A stretch of 64,000 bases of DNA from Shimia sp040370365 (GCF_040370365.1 NZ_BAABWQ010000003.1:62001-126000), one strand, 5' to 3'. Numbered from the stretch's first letter, positions 51,975 to 60,812 are shown. A program made the numbers and translations. The notes: generated by a model from the sequence alone, not told the origin.

Positions 51975-53132
51975 TTACCTCAGAATGGGCAGGGTTGCGG
52001 GCGTGCGGGTGGAGAGAAGATCGCAGCCATGCTCGCGCAGGACGACGTTTTCTTCATGAACCTGAAACAGGCCGGGAGCGATTTCAACACCCGGCTCAAG
52101 CGTAAGCACCATGCCTGCGCGCAGCTCGGTTTGGTCATAGGGTGTGAAACTGGGCCATTCGGTGAGCGTGATGCCAAGGCCATGCCCCAAACGGCCGCCA
52201 CCGGGCGTGGCGCCCTGTGCGGTGAGGCTCTCGACAAACATCGCGTGCACGTCACAGGCCCTGTGGCCGGGACGCAGGGTCGCCAGCACATGATCGGTGG
52301 CGGCATAAAGCGCCTCATAGGCTCTCTTGGCGGCGTCATCAGCTTGGGTGATGGCGAAGTTACGGTCAAAATCGCAGAAGTATCCATCCAGCACCGCCCC
52401 CGTGTCCAACATCAGGATGTCTCCAACCGTGAGCTTTTGATCCCCGGCTGGGGAGATCACATCACCATAGCCTCCCTGCCCGGCCCCGCCAGCCGTGTAG
52501 CTGACCCAATCGGCACCTTCGCTCAGCAGCATTTGCTGAAAGTCGCGAAAGACCTCCGCATGGGTGCAGCCTGCGCTGGCATATTCTGCGATACGCGCAA
52601 AGCTGCGATCTGCCACGGCGCAGGCGGCGCGGATTTTGCGGATCTCCGCCTCAGATTTGATCTCACGCGTGCGCTGCACGGTGTTGGTGGCATCCACAAA
52701 CCGGCGTGGCGCGAGGTTTTCAGTGAGTTGATGGTAGTCCGCCAACGGCATGCGCAGCTGAGTCTCCAGCCCCATCGGAAGGCCAATTGTGCCGACGTCC
52801 CCAACAACTTCTTTGAGTGTTGTGGTCAACAGGGTGATGCCATCATCACCGGGGAATGGCGCGTCCCAAGTACGGATATCGGTGAGCCACGTGCCTGACA
52901 TCAGATCAGCGCCGATGGCAGGGATAACGGCAATGGGTGCGCCCGCAACCGGCACAATCAGGAACCATGGGCGGGCGGGACTTTCCCAAAAACGGGTGAG
53001 AAAGCCGGTGACATAGAAGATATCCGCAGCGGAGGTCAGAAGGAGCGCCGATTGATCGGCCTGTGCCATGGCCGCTTGCAAACGGGTGACGCGGGCTAAG
53101 AACTCTGTGTCCGGGAAACCGCGCTTAGGCAT
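51975..53132 (-). CDS. M24 family metallohydrolase (Xaa-Pro peptidase / ectoine-hydrolase-like)
   Basis: A 385-residue creatinase-fold enzyme. An N-terminal domain is followed by the M24 catalytic domain with all five metal ligands in place: Asp243 and Asp254 (LDTGAVLDGYFCDFDRNF), His317 (GHGLGITLTEWPS), Glu346 and Glu360 (LEPGVEIAPGLFQVHEE). A two-metal hydrolase acting on an amide of a small amino-acid-like compound is likely. The ATG at 53132 overlaps the ammonia-lyase-like gene by 8 bases; an in-frame extension to 53222 is probably not used. Confidence 0.87.
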   Translation of the reverse strand: MPKRGFPDTEFLARVTRLQAAMAQADQSALLLTSAADIFYVTGFLTRFWESPARPWFLIVPVAGAPIAVIPAIGADLMSGTWLTDIRTWDAPFPGDDGITLLTTTLKEVVGDVGTIGLPMGLETQLRMPLADYHQLTENLAPRRFVDATNTVQRTREIKSEAEIRKIRAACAVADRSFARIAEYASAGCTHAEVFRDFQQMLLSEGADWVSYTAGGAGQGGYGDVISPAGDQKLTVGDILMLDTGAVLDGYFCDFDRNFAITQADDAAKRAYEALYAATDHVLATLRPGHRACDVHAMFVESLTAQGATPGGGRLGHGLGITLTEWPSFTPYDQTELRAGMVLTLEPGVEIAPGLFQVHEENVVLREHGCDLLSTRTPATLPILR

Positions 53133-54177
53133 CTTCGGGGCCTTCGCTGACAAATGTGAGCACGCGCGCGTCAGGCCCCAGATTGGGGCGTTTGAGAAGG
53201 GCGGCGGCGACACCGGCAACACCCGAAGGGGTGCTGGCGATGCCTTGCGCCTTCAGGGTTTGCACAGCGTCGTGAGCCTCGTGTTCGGAGATGGTCACAA
53301 AGCTGTCAGCATCCATGGCCAAACCGTTGAGCGCCACCATTGAGGCGGTTTTGCAATCCAGCCGCCCCATGTCGGACACTGGTCCTGAGGTGTCGACCAA
53401 CGCACCGGCACGGATGGCCTCGATGAGCGCCGGGGCGGCTTCGGGCTCCACCACAGTGATCTGCGGTGCATCCCCCCATGTGGCGCGCGCATAGGCGGCG
53501 ACAGCGGCGGCAAGCCCCCCCACGCCCGCCTGCAAGAAAATATGTGTGGGCGGGCGTGGGATTTGGGAGGCGGCCTCAGATGCCATTTGAAGATAGCCCT
53601 CCATCACGCGAAAGCCTGACATTTCGTAGCCGTCCCATGTGCTGTCAGAAAGCAGCGTCCATGCGTTGTCAGCAGCCGCTTTTTGGGCGGCCACCATGCT
53701 GGCTTCGTAGTCGTCACCTGCCCAGGCAACCTGCGCGCCTTGCGCTTCCAACCGAGCCCCGAACGCCTTGGGCACCGTATGAGACAGGTAGATGACAGCC
53801 TTTGCACCAAAGACACGCGCACCGGCGGCGACAGACATGCCGTGGTTGCCAGCTGATGCGGTGACATAGGTGCGGCCTGTCAACGCCTGCGCCCAATCGT
53901 CAGGTTCTGTGCGGGCCGCGTCGTGCGCGATCGCATAGGCGGCACCGAGGGCTTTGAAAGAGCCGAGCCCCATACGGGAGCGCTCGTCTTTGATATGAAA
54001 GCTGGCGACACCCATTGTGGTGGCGAGCTCGGCCATGTCTCGCAGCGGCGTTTCGGCGTGTGCGGGACAAAGCGCAAGCAGTTTGGCAACGGCAGCGGCA
54101 TCGCTGCTGGGCAGCGTGTCAGACAATCGGTTTGGCAGCCCGGTGCCGCGGTGGGGGTTTTGTAGCGTTTCAGTCAT
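53125..54177 (-). CDS. PLP-dependent diaminopropionate ammonia-lyase-like enzyme
   Basis: A 350-residue fold-type II PLP enzyme. Lys75 in GLGSFKALGAAYAIA is the expected Schiff-base Lys; TASAGNHGMSVAAGA is the phosphate/substrate loop; LLSDSTWDGYE (Asp178) and PTHIFLQAGVGGLAAAV follow. Spacing fits diaminopropionate ammonia-lyase (YgeX) better than threonine dehydratase. Compared with the E. coli enzyme as remembered, the Asp before GNHG (Asp120) is Ala109 here, while the second Asp (189) is kept. Shorter than YgeX (about 398). It overlaps both neighbours. Confidence 0.82.
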   Translation of the reverse strand: MTETLQNPHRGTGLPNRLSDTLPSSDAAAVAKLLALCPAHAETPLRDMAELATTMGVASFHIKDERSRMGLGSFKALGAAYAIAHDAARTEPDDWAQALTGRTYVTASAGNHGMSVAAGARVFGAKAVIYLSHTVPKAFGARLEAQGAQVAWAGDDYEASMVAAQKAAADNAWTLLSDSTWDGYEMSGFRVMEGYLQMASEAASQIPRPPTHIFLQAGVGGLAAAVAAYARATWGDAPQITVVEPEAAPALIEAIRAGALVDTSGPVSDMGRLDCKTASMVALNGLAMDADSFVTISEHEAHDAVQTLKAQGIASTPSGVAGVAAALLKRPNLGPDARVLTFVSEGPEDA

Positions 54178-54590
54178 GGCTCGGATTGGCTCTCTAGTAA
54201 GGTTTTGAGGCGGGAGACTTCCCCCGCACGCATGCGTCCGTCACGCTGTTCAAACAGCGCTCGCACCTCCGTGCCCTCAAACGCCAGAGCGTCACCCACA
54301 TAGCCGTGATGGATCAGCCGGTAGGATTTGGCCGACCAGCTGGTGATTTCCATGCGAATGGTGAGCGCGTCGCCATCCGTGAGCGGGCGGCGGTATTTGG
54401 CGTGGGTTTCCATCAGGCCAAGCCCCACGGCATCCAGCTTTGCACAGACTGCGGCGTGTCCGCCGTAGGACTGCAGAAACCTTTGAAAAGTGCCATCCAT
54501 CCAGCGATAGATATTGGGATAGTAGACAATGCCCGCCGGGTCACAATCGCCAAAGACAACGTGGTGGTGATGCGTAAAGGTGAAGGACAT
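54174..54590 (-). CDS. Acyl-CoA thioesterase (4-hydroxybenzoyl-CoA thioesterase / YbgC type)
   Basis: A 138-residue hotdog protein with the family active site FGDCDPAGIVYYPNIYRWMD near residues 13-32 (Asp17-type catalytic residue). The core strand region is SYRLIHHGYVGDALAFEGTE. It is the first gene of the minus-strand catabolic operon, with a 4-base overlap into the ammonia-lyase-like gene. A CoA-bound intermediate in this pathway is implied but unproven. Confidence 0.87.
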   Translation of the reverse strand: MSFTFTHHHHVVFGDCDPAGIVYYPNIYRWMDGTFQRFLQSYGGHAAVCAKLDAVGLGLMETHAKYRRPLTDGDALTIRMEITSWSAKSYRLIHHGYVGDALAFEGTEVRALFEQRDGRMRAGEVSRLKTLLESQSEP

Positions 54591-54666
54591 AGCGTGGTTC
54601 CGTGTGTGGCTTTGGTGTGGGCCAGCTTGGGGGCGACGCGCGCAATTGGCAATGGGGCGCAGTGGG

Positions 54667-54747
54667 TTGACAGGTGAGGTTCACCCACACAGGGTAGCGC
54701 AAGGATTTGGGCAAAATGCTCTGATGTGACCCCAAGCCGTGCATTTT
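54667..54747. promoter_or_regulatory. Divergent control region between the catabolic operon and the Lrp gene
   Basis: On the plus strand TTGACA (54667-54672) is followed at once by the inverted repeat GGTGA-GGT-TCACC (54673-54685). Farther on, AAAATGC (54713-54719) and GCATTTT (54741-54747) form a second inverted repeat with 21 bases between, close to the Lrp start. Both are plausible binding sites for the Lrp/AsnC protein encoded at 54776. Confidence 0.4.
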
Positions 54748-54775
54748 ACCCTCAAACCAACTCAGGACGCCCACT

Positions 54776-55240
54776 ATGATCAATGATTTGGATGATATTG
54801 ACCGGCGGTTGTTGGCGGCGGTGCAAAAGAACAACCGGCTGACGGCGGATGAGTTGGGGGACATTGCGGGCGTGTCACGCTCTGCCGTACAACGTCGGTT
54901 GAAGCGGTTTCGCGAGGACGGGATTGTGGAGGCGGATATCTCTGTGGTCTCCGCCAAAGCGGTGGGGCGGCCGATGACCTTTGTGGTGGAGGTTGAGATG
55001 GAGCGGGAGCGCACAGATTTGCTCGACGAATTTCGCCGCTCCATGCTGCAGCTCGATGATGTACAGCAATGTTATTATGTGACTGGACAGGCCGATTTCA
55101 TTCTGGTCGTCACCGCGCCGGACATGACGGCCTATGAGGAGTTCAGTCGGCGGGTTTTTAACGACAATCCCAACATTCGACGATTTCACAGCAATGTGGT
55201 GATTGATCGGGTGAAGGTGGGGTTGCAGGTGCCGGTGTAA
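54776..55240 (+). CDS. Lrp/AsnC family transcriptional regulator
   Basis: A 154-residue regulator: N-terminal helix-turn-helix (DDIDRRLLAAVQKNNRLTAD; VSRSAVQRRLKRFREDGIVE) and C-terminal RAM effector domain (VQQCYYVTGQADFILVVTAP). Members sense amino acids or related small molecules. It is divergent from the catabolic operon at 49939-54590 and is the obvious candidate for its control, responding to the pathway's substrate or an intermediate. Confidence 0.93.
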   Translation: MINDLDDIDRRLLAAVQKNNRLTADELGDIAGVSRSAVQRRLKRFREDGIVEADISVVSAKAVGRPMTFVVEVEMERERTDLLDEFRRSMLQLDDVQQCYYVTGQADFILVVTAPDMTAYEEFSRRVFNDNPNIRRFHSNVVIDRVKVGLQVPV

Positions 55241-55282
55241 CTGGCTTGACCGCACCGATTGACGGTCCTTCTACGTGTCAAA

Positions 55283-55423
55283 TCAGGGGCCAATGATCAC
55301 CGTGTTTGGCACCGCCCTCAAAACAACAAAGGCGCCGCCTATGGCAATACCCATTAAAGTGGCTGCGACCCACAGGTCGCGACACCAGGCATGTTTGAGG
55401 CAGTAGTTTTTTAGGAATTCCAT
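55283..55423 (-). CDS. Possible small membrane protein
   Basis: A 46-residue open frame from the ATG at 55423: charged/aromatic N-terminus (MEFLKNYCLKHAWCRD) and one hydrophobic helix (LWVAATLMGIAIGGAFVVLR). It has no good Shine-Dalgarno. Small proteins like this are common, but it could be a chance frame. The remainder of the 666-base gap (55241-55906) shows nothing else I can support except the icd terminator at its right end. Confidence 0.3.
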   Translation of the reverse strand: MEFLKNYCLKHAWCRDLWVAATLMGIAIGGAFVVLRAVPNTVIIGP

Positions 55424-55856
55424 GGAGGTTCTCGCGTAAAAGATGCAGCTGACACATATGTCTTTGCGCAGAGAGCACTTTGAGAATTTCAGACAAGAAC
55501 TTTGGTGTCCGCGCCAAAGAAACAGGCGCGCCATTTATGAGATGCTTTTGCCCAGCCGATCCATAAGGGAATTGCCTGAGCCGTTGGTGGAGAGCCCGTC
55601 GAATATGGTGTCCGATCACTGGTTTTGAATGCTTTTTGACAATAGACGCCATACAACATCCTCCCTCATGGGTCAGAGTTGGAAGAATGCGGGTTTGACT
55701 GGCGTCTTATGAGGTGCTTGCACGCCCCTGTCACACCGGATTGGTCGCAGTTTTCTTCTCTGGGAAGTTTTGCGAACCCGCCATTGGTGCGCTGTACAGC
55801 GTTGGCCCCCTGAGCTCGGGTCGGTCGCTGGCTCTGGATCAAAATACTCGGAACAA

Positions 55857-55889
55857 AAACGCCGCCCATTTCTGGACGGCGTTTAAGTT
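55857..55889 (-). terminator. Rho-independent terminator of icd
   Basis: Read on the minus strand, an AAACGCCG / CGGCGTTT stem is followed by a TTTTTGTTCC tract, 23 bases after the icd stop. It is a good terminator for the isocitrate dehydrogenase transcript. Confidence 0.8.
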
Positions 55890-55906
55890 CTCGTGCGGTC
55901 TCAGCC

Positions 55907-58120
55907 TCAGCCGATGATCGCGTTCAATGTCGCGCTTGGGCGCATGACTTTGGCTTTCAGCTCGACACTTGGGCGGAAATAGCCTGCGATGTCGGCAGCT
56001 GGGCCTTGCACGGCGGCGAGTTCGGCGAGGATGGCCTCTTCACCCTCGGCCAGAGCTTTGGCCACTGGGGCAAACTCTGCGGCGAGGTCAGCGTCGTCGG
56101 ACTGTGCTGCCAGCGCATCGGCCCAGTAGCGGGCAAACCAGTAGTGGCTGTCACGGTTGTCAGGCTCGCCAACTTTGCGTGATGGGCTGCGGTTGTCGTC
56201 CAGAATGCCTTGGGTTGCGGCTTCTGCTGCGACACCAAGAACACCCGCTTTGGCGTTGCCTTTGACGTCTGCAAGGAAGTTCAGGCTTTCGCCCAGTGCG
56301 CAGAATTCACCCATGGAGTCCCAACGCAGGTGGTTTTGCTCCACCAGCTGCTGCACGTGTTTTGGGGCAGAGCCACCCGCGCCGGTTTCAAACAGACCAC
56401 CGCCCTGCATCAGCTTCACGATGGAGAGCATTTTGGCAGAGGTGCCAAGCTCGAGGATCGGGAAGAGATCGGTCAGATAGTCGCGCAGCACGTTGCCGGT
56501 GATGGCGATGCTGTCGTTGCCGGCGGTGATGGTTTTCAGCGACTGCGCCGTGGCCTCACGTGGGGCGAGGATTTGGAACAGATCTGCTTTGCCTGCGGCC
56601 TCAAGTGCCGGGGTGACGTATTTGATCAGCTCGGCGTCATGTGCACGGTTGGCGTCGAGCCAGAAAATCGCCTCAGAGCCGGTCAAACGCTGACGGTCCA
56701 GCGCCAGTTCGATCCAGTTCTCGATCGGGGCCTGTTTCACGGTGCAGGACCGCCAGATGTCGCCAGCTTCCACAGCATGGGAATGCAGTGTTTCGCCGTT
56801 TTCCAGCACGATGCGAATGGTGCCGTCGGCTGGAGCTTCAAACGTGGTTGGGTGAGAGCCGTATTCTTCGGCCTTTTGCGCCATCAGACCCACGTTGGCC
56901 ACAGACCCGGCCGTTGCCACATTAAGGGCGCCATTGGCTTTGAAGAAGTTGATGCTTTCGTCATAGACAGTCGCGTAACAGCGATCCGGGATCACACAGT
57001 TGGTGTCCCCTTTGTTGCCAGCGGCATCCCAGCCTTTGCCGCCTGCGCGGATCACGGCAGGCATAGACGCGTCGATGATCACATCAGACGGCACGTGCAG
57101 GTTGGTAATACCTTTGTCGCTGTCCACCATGTACATGCCGGGGCGCTCCGCGGTCACAGCCTCGATGGCGGCCATGATGTCAGCGTTGCCGGACACGCGA
57201 TCCAGCAGATCCCCCATGCCAGAGTTCGGGTTCACACCCAGCGCGGCCATTTCGGCGCCGAATTTTTCAAACACAGGCGCAAGCCAAGCTTTCACAGCGT
57301 GGCCAAAGATGATTGGGTCAGAGACCTTCATCATGGTGGCTTTCATGTGCAAAGAGAACATGGTGCCGTCGGCTTTGGTGTCTTCAATCGCAGCAGCAAG
57401 GAAGGCGCCCAGCGCTTTGGCAGACATGAAAGTCGCGTCAGCGATGGTGCCAGCGGCCAGCGGGTAGCTGTCTTTGAGAACCGTCACAGCCCCGTCGGCG
57501 GCGACAAATTCGATTTTTGCGTCACCGGCTTGCGTATCAGTGATGGTCGCGGATTTTTCATTGGCGTAGAAGTCATTGCCCGGCATGGAGCTGACTTTGG
57601 TTTTGCTGTCAGACGCCCAAGTGCCCATGGAGTGTGGGTTGTTCTGAGCAAAGTTTTTCACGGCACGGGCGGCGCGGCGGTCAGAGTTGCCTTCGCGCAG
57701 CACGGGGTTCACGGCGGAGCCTTTGATACCATCAAAACGTGCGCGGATCGCTTTCTCTTCGTCGGTTTTTGGCTCTTCGGGGTAGGATGGGATCGCGTAG
57801 CCCTGCCCTTGCAGCTCTTCAATTGCGGCAACAAGCTGTGGCACGGACGCCGAGATGTTTGGCAGCTTGATGACGTTGGCGTCTGGTGTTTTCACCAACT
57901 CACCCAACGCGGCCAGATCATCAGATTGGCGCTGTTCGGCGGTCAGGTTCTCTGGGAAGGTCGCAATGATGCGGCCTGCGAGGGAAATGTCTGGTGTGCC
58001 GACGGTGATTCCAGCTGCGGATACAAACTTGCGAATGATCGGCAGGAAAGACGCGGAGGCCAGCTCCGGCGCTTCGTCTACAATGGTATACAATATGTCG
58101 GGCGTTTTGTTCTCAGCCAT
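55907..58120 (-). CDS. icd: Monomeric NADP-dependent isocitrate dehydrogenase
   Basis: A 737-residue TCA-cycle enzyme of the monomeric family, converting isocitrate to 2-oxoglutarate with NADPH formation. Signature stretches are REGNSDRRAARAVKNFAQNN near residue 135, MGTWASDSKTKVSSMPGNDF and DNRDSHYWFARYWADALAAQ near the end. The family is about 740 residues, unlike the ~420-residue dimeric form. The ATG at 58120 is preferred over a GTG three codons upstream. A clear terminator follows. Confidence 0.96.
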   Translation of the reverse strand: MAENKTPDILYTIVDEAPELASASFLPIIRKFVSAAGITVGTPDISLAGRIIATFPENLTAEQRQSDDLAALGELVKTPDANVIKLPNISASVPQLVAAIEELQGQGYAIPSYPEEPKTDEEKAIRARFDGIKGSAVNPVLREGNSDRRAARAVKNFAQNNPHSMGTWASDSKTKVSSMPGNDFYANEKSATITDTQAGDAKIEFVAADGAVTVLKDSYPLAAGTIADATFMSAKALGAFLAAAIEDTKADGTMFSLHMKATMMKVSDPIIFGHAVKAWLAPVFEKFGAEMAALGVNPNSGMGDLLDRVSGNADIMAAIEAVTAERPGMYMVDSDKGITNLHVPSDVIIDASMPAVIRAGGKGWDAAGNKGDTNCVIPDRCYATVYDESINFFKANGALNVATAGSVANVGLMAQKAEEYGSHPTTFEAPADGTIRIVLENGETLHSHAVEAGDIWRSCTVKQAPIENWIELALDRQRLTGSEAIFWLDANRAHDAELIKYVTPALEAAGKADLFQILAPREATAQSLKTITAGNDSIAITGNVLRDYLTDLFPILELGTSAKMLSIVKLMQGGGLFETGAGGSAPKHVQQLVEQNHLRWDSMGEFCALGESLNFLADVKGNAKAGVLGVAAEAATQGILDDNRSPSRKVGEPDNRDSHYWFARYWADALAAQSDDADLAAEFAPVAKALAEGEEAILAELAAVQGPAADIAGYFRPSVELKAKVMRPSATLNAIIG

Positions 58121-58223
58121 TTTTCTCACAACCTTTTTTTGCGTCAGGGGTGTCTGTGACTTTCGGGGTCAGACCCGAAGGCCTGAGGAAATATGATGGT
58201 CCGTCTTTGCCATCGAAAGGACT

Positions 58224-58254
58224 CAAAAGCCTGCACGACGGCATCGTGCAGGCT
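58224..58254 (-). terminator. Rho-independent terminator of glpD
   Basis: An 11-bp perfect stem (AGCCTGCACGA / TCGTGCAGGCT) with a 5-base loop, followed on the minus strand by TTTTG, 45 bases after the glpD stop. Confidence 0.8.
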
Positions 58255-58298
58255 CCCTATAGGCCGCTGAGGCCCAAAGATCAATTGTGGGTTCCGCC

Positions 58299-59882
58299 TC
58301 ACACGGAGGCTTTTTGCCGCGCCTGTTGCATGTAGTCGCCGATGGCCGCAATTTGCGCAACGTTAAGGCGCAGACCCAGTTTAGAGCGACGCCACACCAC
58401 GTCTTCGGCGGTGCGGGCGTATTCCTTGGCCATGAGCCAGTCCACCTCAGCGGCGCTCAAAGTTGCACCAAAGTCCACGCCGAGATCAGATGCGGATTTT
58501 GCTGTGCCCAAAATCGTTGGCGCCTCTGTTCCATACGCCCGGATCAATCGTTTGGCCCAAGCATCATTCAAGAACGGGTAGTCGCGCTGAAGGTTGACAA
58601 TTTTCTCACCCACTTCATGCACCTCAAAATCACCGCCCGGCATCGCCACCCCTGCGGTCCATGGCGCGGTGGCTTGTGGGAAGAACGGAACGATCTTTGC
58701 CATCGCGGCCTCCGCCAGCTTGCGATACGTGGTGATCTTGCCGCCAAACACGTTGAGAACCGGCGCACCGGCATCCTCTAAATCCAGCACGTATTCACGG
58801 GTGGCCGCCTGCGCAGAAGACGCGCCGTCGTCATAGAGCGGACGCACACCAGAATAGCGCCACACGATGTCATCCATCGTGACAGCTTTATCAAAGTAGT
58901 TCGACGCAAAGTCACACAAGTATTGCGCCTCATCGTCGGTACAGACCGGGGCCACGTCCGCATCGGTGTGTTCCTGATCGGTGGTGCCGATGAGCGTGAA
59001 ATCTTCCTGATAGGGAATCGCGAAAGTGATCCGGCCATCTTCACCTTGGAAGAAGTAGCAGCGGTCGTGGTCAAACAGGCGTTTGGTCACGATGTGACTG
59101 CCACGCACCAGACGCACCCCGGCGGAGGAGTTTTTCTGCATGACGCCACGAATGACGTCGGCCACCCAAGGCCCTGCTGCATTCACCAGCGCTTTGGCAC
59201 GTGTCATGTGGCGCTCACCGGTTTCCACATCTTCCATTTCGATGTGCCACAGCCCGCCCTCGCGTTGGGCGGAGATCACTTTGGTGCGGGTGCGAATGGT
59301 TGCGCCACGGGCCTGCGCATCACGGGCGTTGAGAACAACCAGACGGCTGTCCTCAATCCAGCAGTCAGAATACTCGTAGGCCTTGGCGAATTTTGACTTA
59401 AGTGGCTTGCCCGCTTCATCTTGGGTCAAATCCACCGTGCGCGTGCCGGGCAGTATTTTGCGCCCGCCGAGATTGTCATACATGAAGAGCCCCAAACGGA
59501 TCAGCCAGCTTGGGCGGCGGCCTTTCATCCAAGGCATCACAAAGCTCAGCACACGGGATGTGGGGGTTTCGCTGTCAAAGCGCATGTCTTTGTGCATCGG
59601 CAGCACAAAGCGCATCGGCCAGCTGATGTGCGGCATGGCACGCAACAAGGTTTCGCGCTCAATCAACGCCTCGCGCACAAGGCGGATTTCGAAGTACTCC
59701 AGATAGCGCAACCCGCCATGGAACAATTTGGTGGAGGCCGAAGACGTGGCCCAAGCCAGATCGTTCATTTCCGCCAATTCAACAGACAGACCTCGCCCCA
59801 CCGCATCGCGAGCAATGCCACAGCCATTGATGCCCCCGCCGATCACAAAGACATCTACCGGATTTTCTGTTTGCGTTTCCAT
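58299..59882 (-). CDS. glpD: Aerobic glycerol-3-phosphate dehydrogenase
   Basis: A 527-residue FAD enzyme that oxidises glycerol-3-phosphate to dihydroxyacetone phosphate and reduces quinone at the inner membrane. FAD-binding motif VFVIGGGINGCGIARDAVGR at residues 12-31, then SSASTKLFHGGLRYLEYFEI and VNAAGPWVADVI, and near the C-terminus FGGKITTYRKLAE. Two starts have ribosome-binding sites (59882 and 59900); 59882 gives the usual N-terminus. It is divergent from the DeoR/GlpR gene, which probably represses it. Confidence 0.94.
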   Translation of the reverse strand: METQTENPVDVFVIGGGINGCGIARDAVGRGLSVELAEMNDLAWATSSASTKLFHGGLRYLEYFEIRLVREALIERETLLRAMPHISWPMRFVLPMHKDMRFDSETPTSRVLSFVMPWMKGRRPSWLIRLGLFMYDNLGGRKILPGTRTVDLTQDEAGKPLKSKFAKAYEYSDCWIEDSRLVVLNARDAQARGATIRTRTKVISAQREGGLWHIEMEDVETGERHMTRAKALVNAAGPWVADVIRGVMQKNSSAGVRLVRGSHIVTKRLFDHDRCYFFQGEDGRITFAIPYQEDFTLIGTTDQEHTDADVAPVCTDDEAQYLCDFASNYFDKAVTMDDIVWRYSGVRPLYDDGASSAQAATREYVLDLEDAGAPVLNVFGGKITTYRKLAEAAMAKIVPFFPQATAPWTAGVAMPGGDFEVHEVGEKIVNLQRDYPFLNDAWAKRLIRAYGTEAPTILGTAKSASDLGVDFGATLSAAEVDWLMAKEYARTAEDVVWRRSKLGLRLNVAQIAAIGDYMQQARQKASV

Positions 59883-59913
59883 TGGAACACCTTCGAACAT
59901 TTTCGCGCCTTTA

Positions 59914-59931
59914 CGAACAAAATTTTGTTCG
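59914..59931. promoter_or_regulatory. 18-bp palindrome, candidate GlpR operator
   Basis: CGAACAAAATTTTGTTCG is a perfect palindrome in the 145-base divergent region between glpD and glpR. Additional CGAACA(T) half-sites lie at 59894-59900, overlapping the alternative glpD start, and 60024-60030, overlapping the glpR ATG. E. coli GlpR sites are built from similar TGTTCG/CGAACA half-sites, so autoregulation and glpD repression are likely. Confidence 0.65.
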
Positions 59932-60027
59932 CAGGTCAAGGAAATTCGCCACAAACGCATAGGTTTTCATTGTAACTTCACAAAAATCCTGCCACGCCTT
60001 AGAGACCTGAAACGAAAAAATACGAAC

Positions 60028-60795
60028 ATGCGCAACAGTTTTCGAGAACGAGAAATCCTTGAAATTGCCCGCAGCAGCGGCAAGGTCACCGTTGATGGTT
60101 TGGCAGAACGGTTTGATGTGACCGTGCAAACCATCCGCCGAGATTTGACACAATTAGCCAACGCGGGCCGCTTGGAGCGGGTGCATGGCGGGGCGGTTTT
60201 GCCTTCAGGTGTGCGCAACATTGCTTATGAAGAGCGCAGCCGGGTCAATGCCGAGGCGAAAGCCGCGATGGCTGCGGCCTGTGCGGCTCAGATCCCAAAT
60301 GGCTCCTCCCTCTTTATCAACATTGGCACCACCACCGAAGCATTGGCCAGCGCGCTTTTGGGCCACGATGGCCTGTTGGTGGTGACCAACAACCTCAATG
60401 TGGCGCAGATTTTAGCCGGCAATGCGCGCTGTGATGTCTTGGTGACCGGCGGACGTCCGCGCCCCGAGGACGGCGGCTTGGTGGGGCCCATTGCAGTGCG
60501 CATGGTGCAAGACTTCGCCTTTGACTTTGCGATTCTGGGATGCTCCGCGATCTCAAAAGATGGCGCGGCCTATGACTTTGCTATGGATGAAATTTCTGTA
60601 TCGCGGGCCGCGCAAGGCTGCGCGCGCGAAACATGGCTTCTGGCGGATCACAGCAAATTTGCGCGCAACGCCCCGGCGCGCATTTTGGATTTTGAAGACG
60701 TTGACCGATTGTTCACCGATGTTTTGCCTGAGACGTTTGATGCGATTTGCACTCAGAAAGCCACGCGAGTTACGCACAGCGCAGAACGCCGCTAA
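60028..60795 (+). CDS. glpR: DeoR/GlpR family transcriptional regulator
   Basis: A 255-residue repressor: N-terminal DeoR helix-turn-helix (FREREILEIARSSGKVTVDG; VTVQTIRRDLTQLANAGRLE), then the sugar-phosphate sensor domain (FINIGTTTEALASALLGHDG; VVTNNLNVAQILAG; VTGGRPRPEDGGLVGP; LLADHSKFARNAPARI). The ATG at 60028 lies within a CGAACATG half-site. Divergent to glpD. Glycerol-3-phosphate is the probable inducer. Confidence 0.9.
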   Translation: MRNSFREREILEIARSSGKVTVDGLAERFDVTVQTIRRDLTQLANAGRLERVHGGAVLPSGVRNIAYEERSRVNAEAKAAMAAACAAQIPNGSSLFINIGTTTEALASALLGHDGLLVVTNNLNVAQILAGNARCDVLVTGGRPRPEDGGLVGPIAVRMVQDFAFDFAILGCSAISKDGAAYDFAMDEISVSRAAQGCARETWLLADHSKFARNAPARILDFEDVDRLFTDVLPETFDAICTQKATRVTHSAERR

Positions 60796-60812
60796 TTTTC
60801 GCACCCACGGCG

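Noticed and set aside
56210..58159. 649-residue frame antisense to icd
   Set aside because: The opposite strand encodes a complete monomeric isocitrate dehydrogenase; the antisense translation shows only low-complexity His/Val/Gly-rich text.
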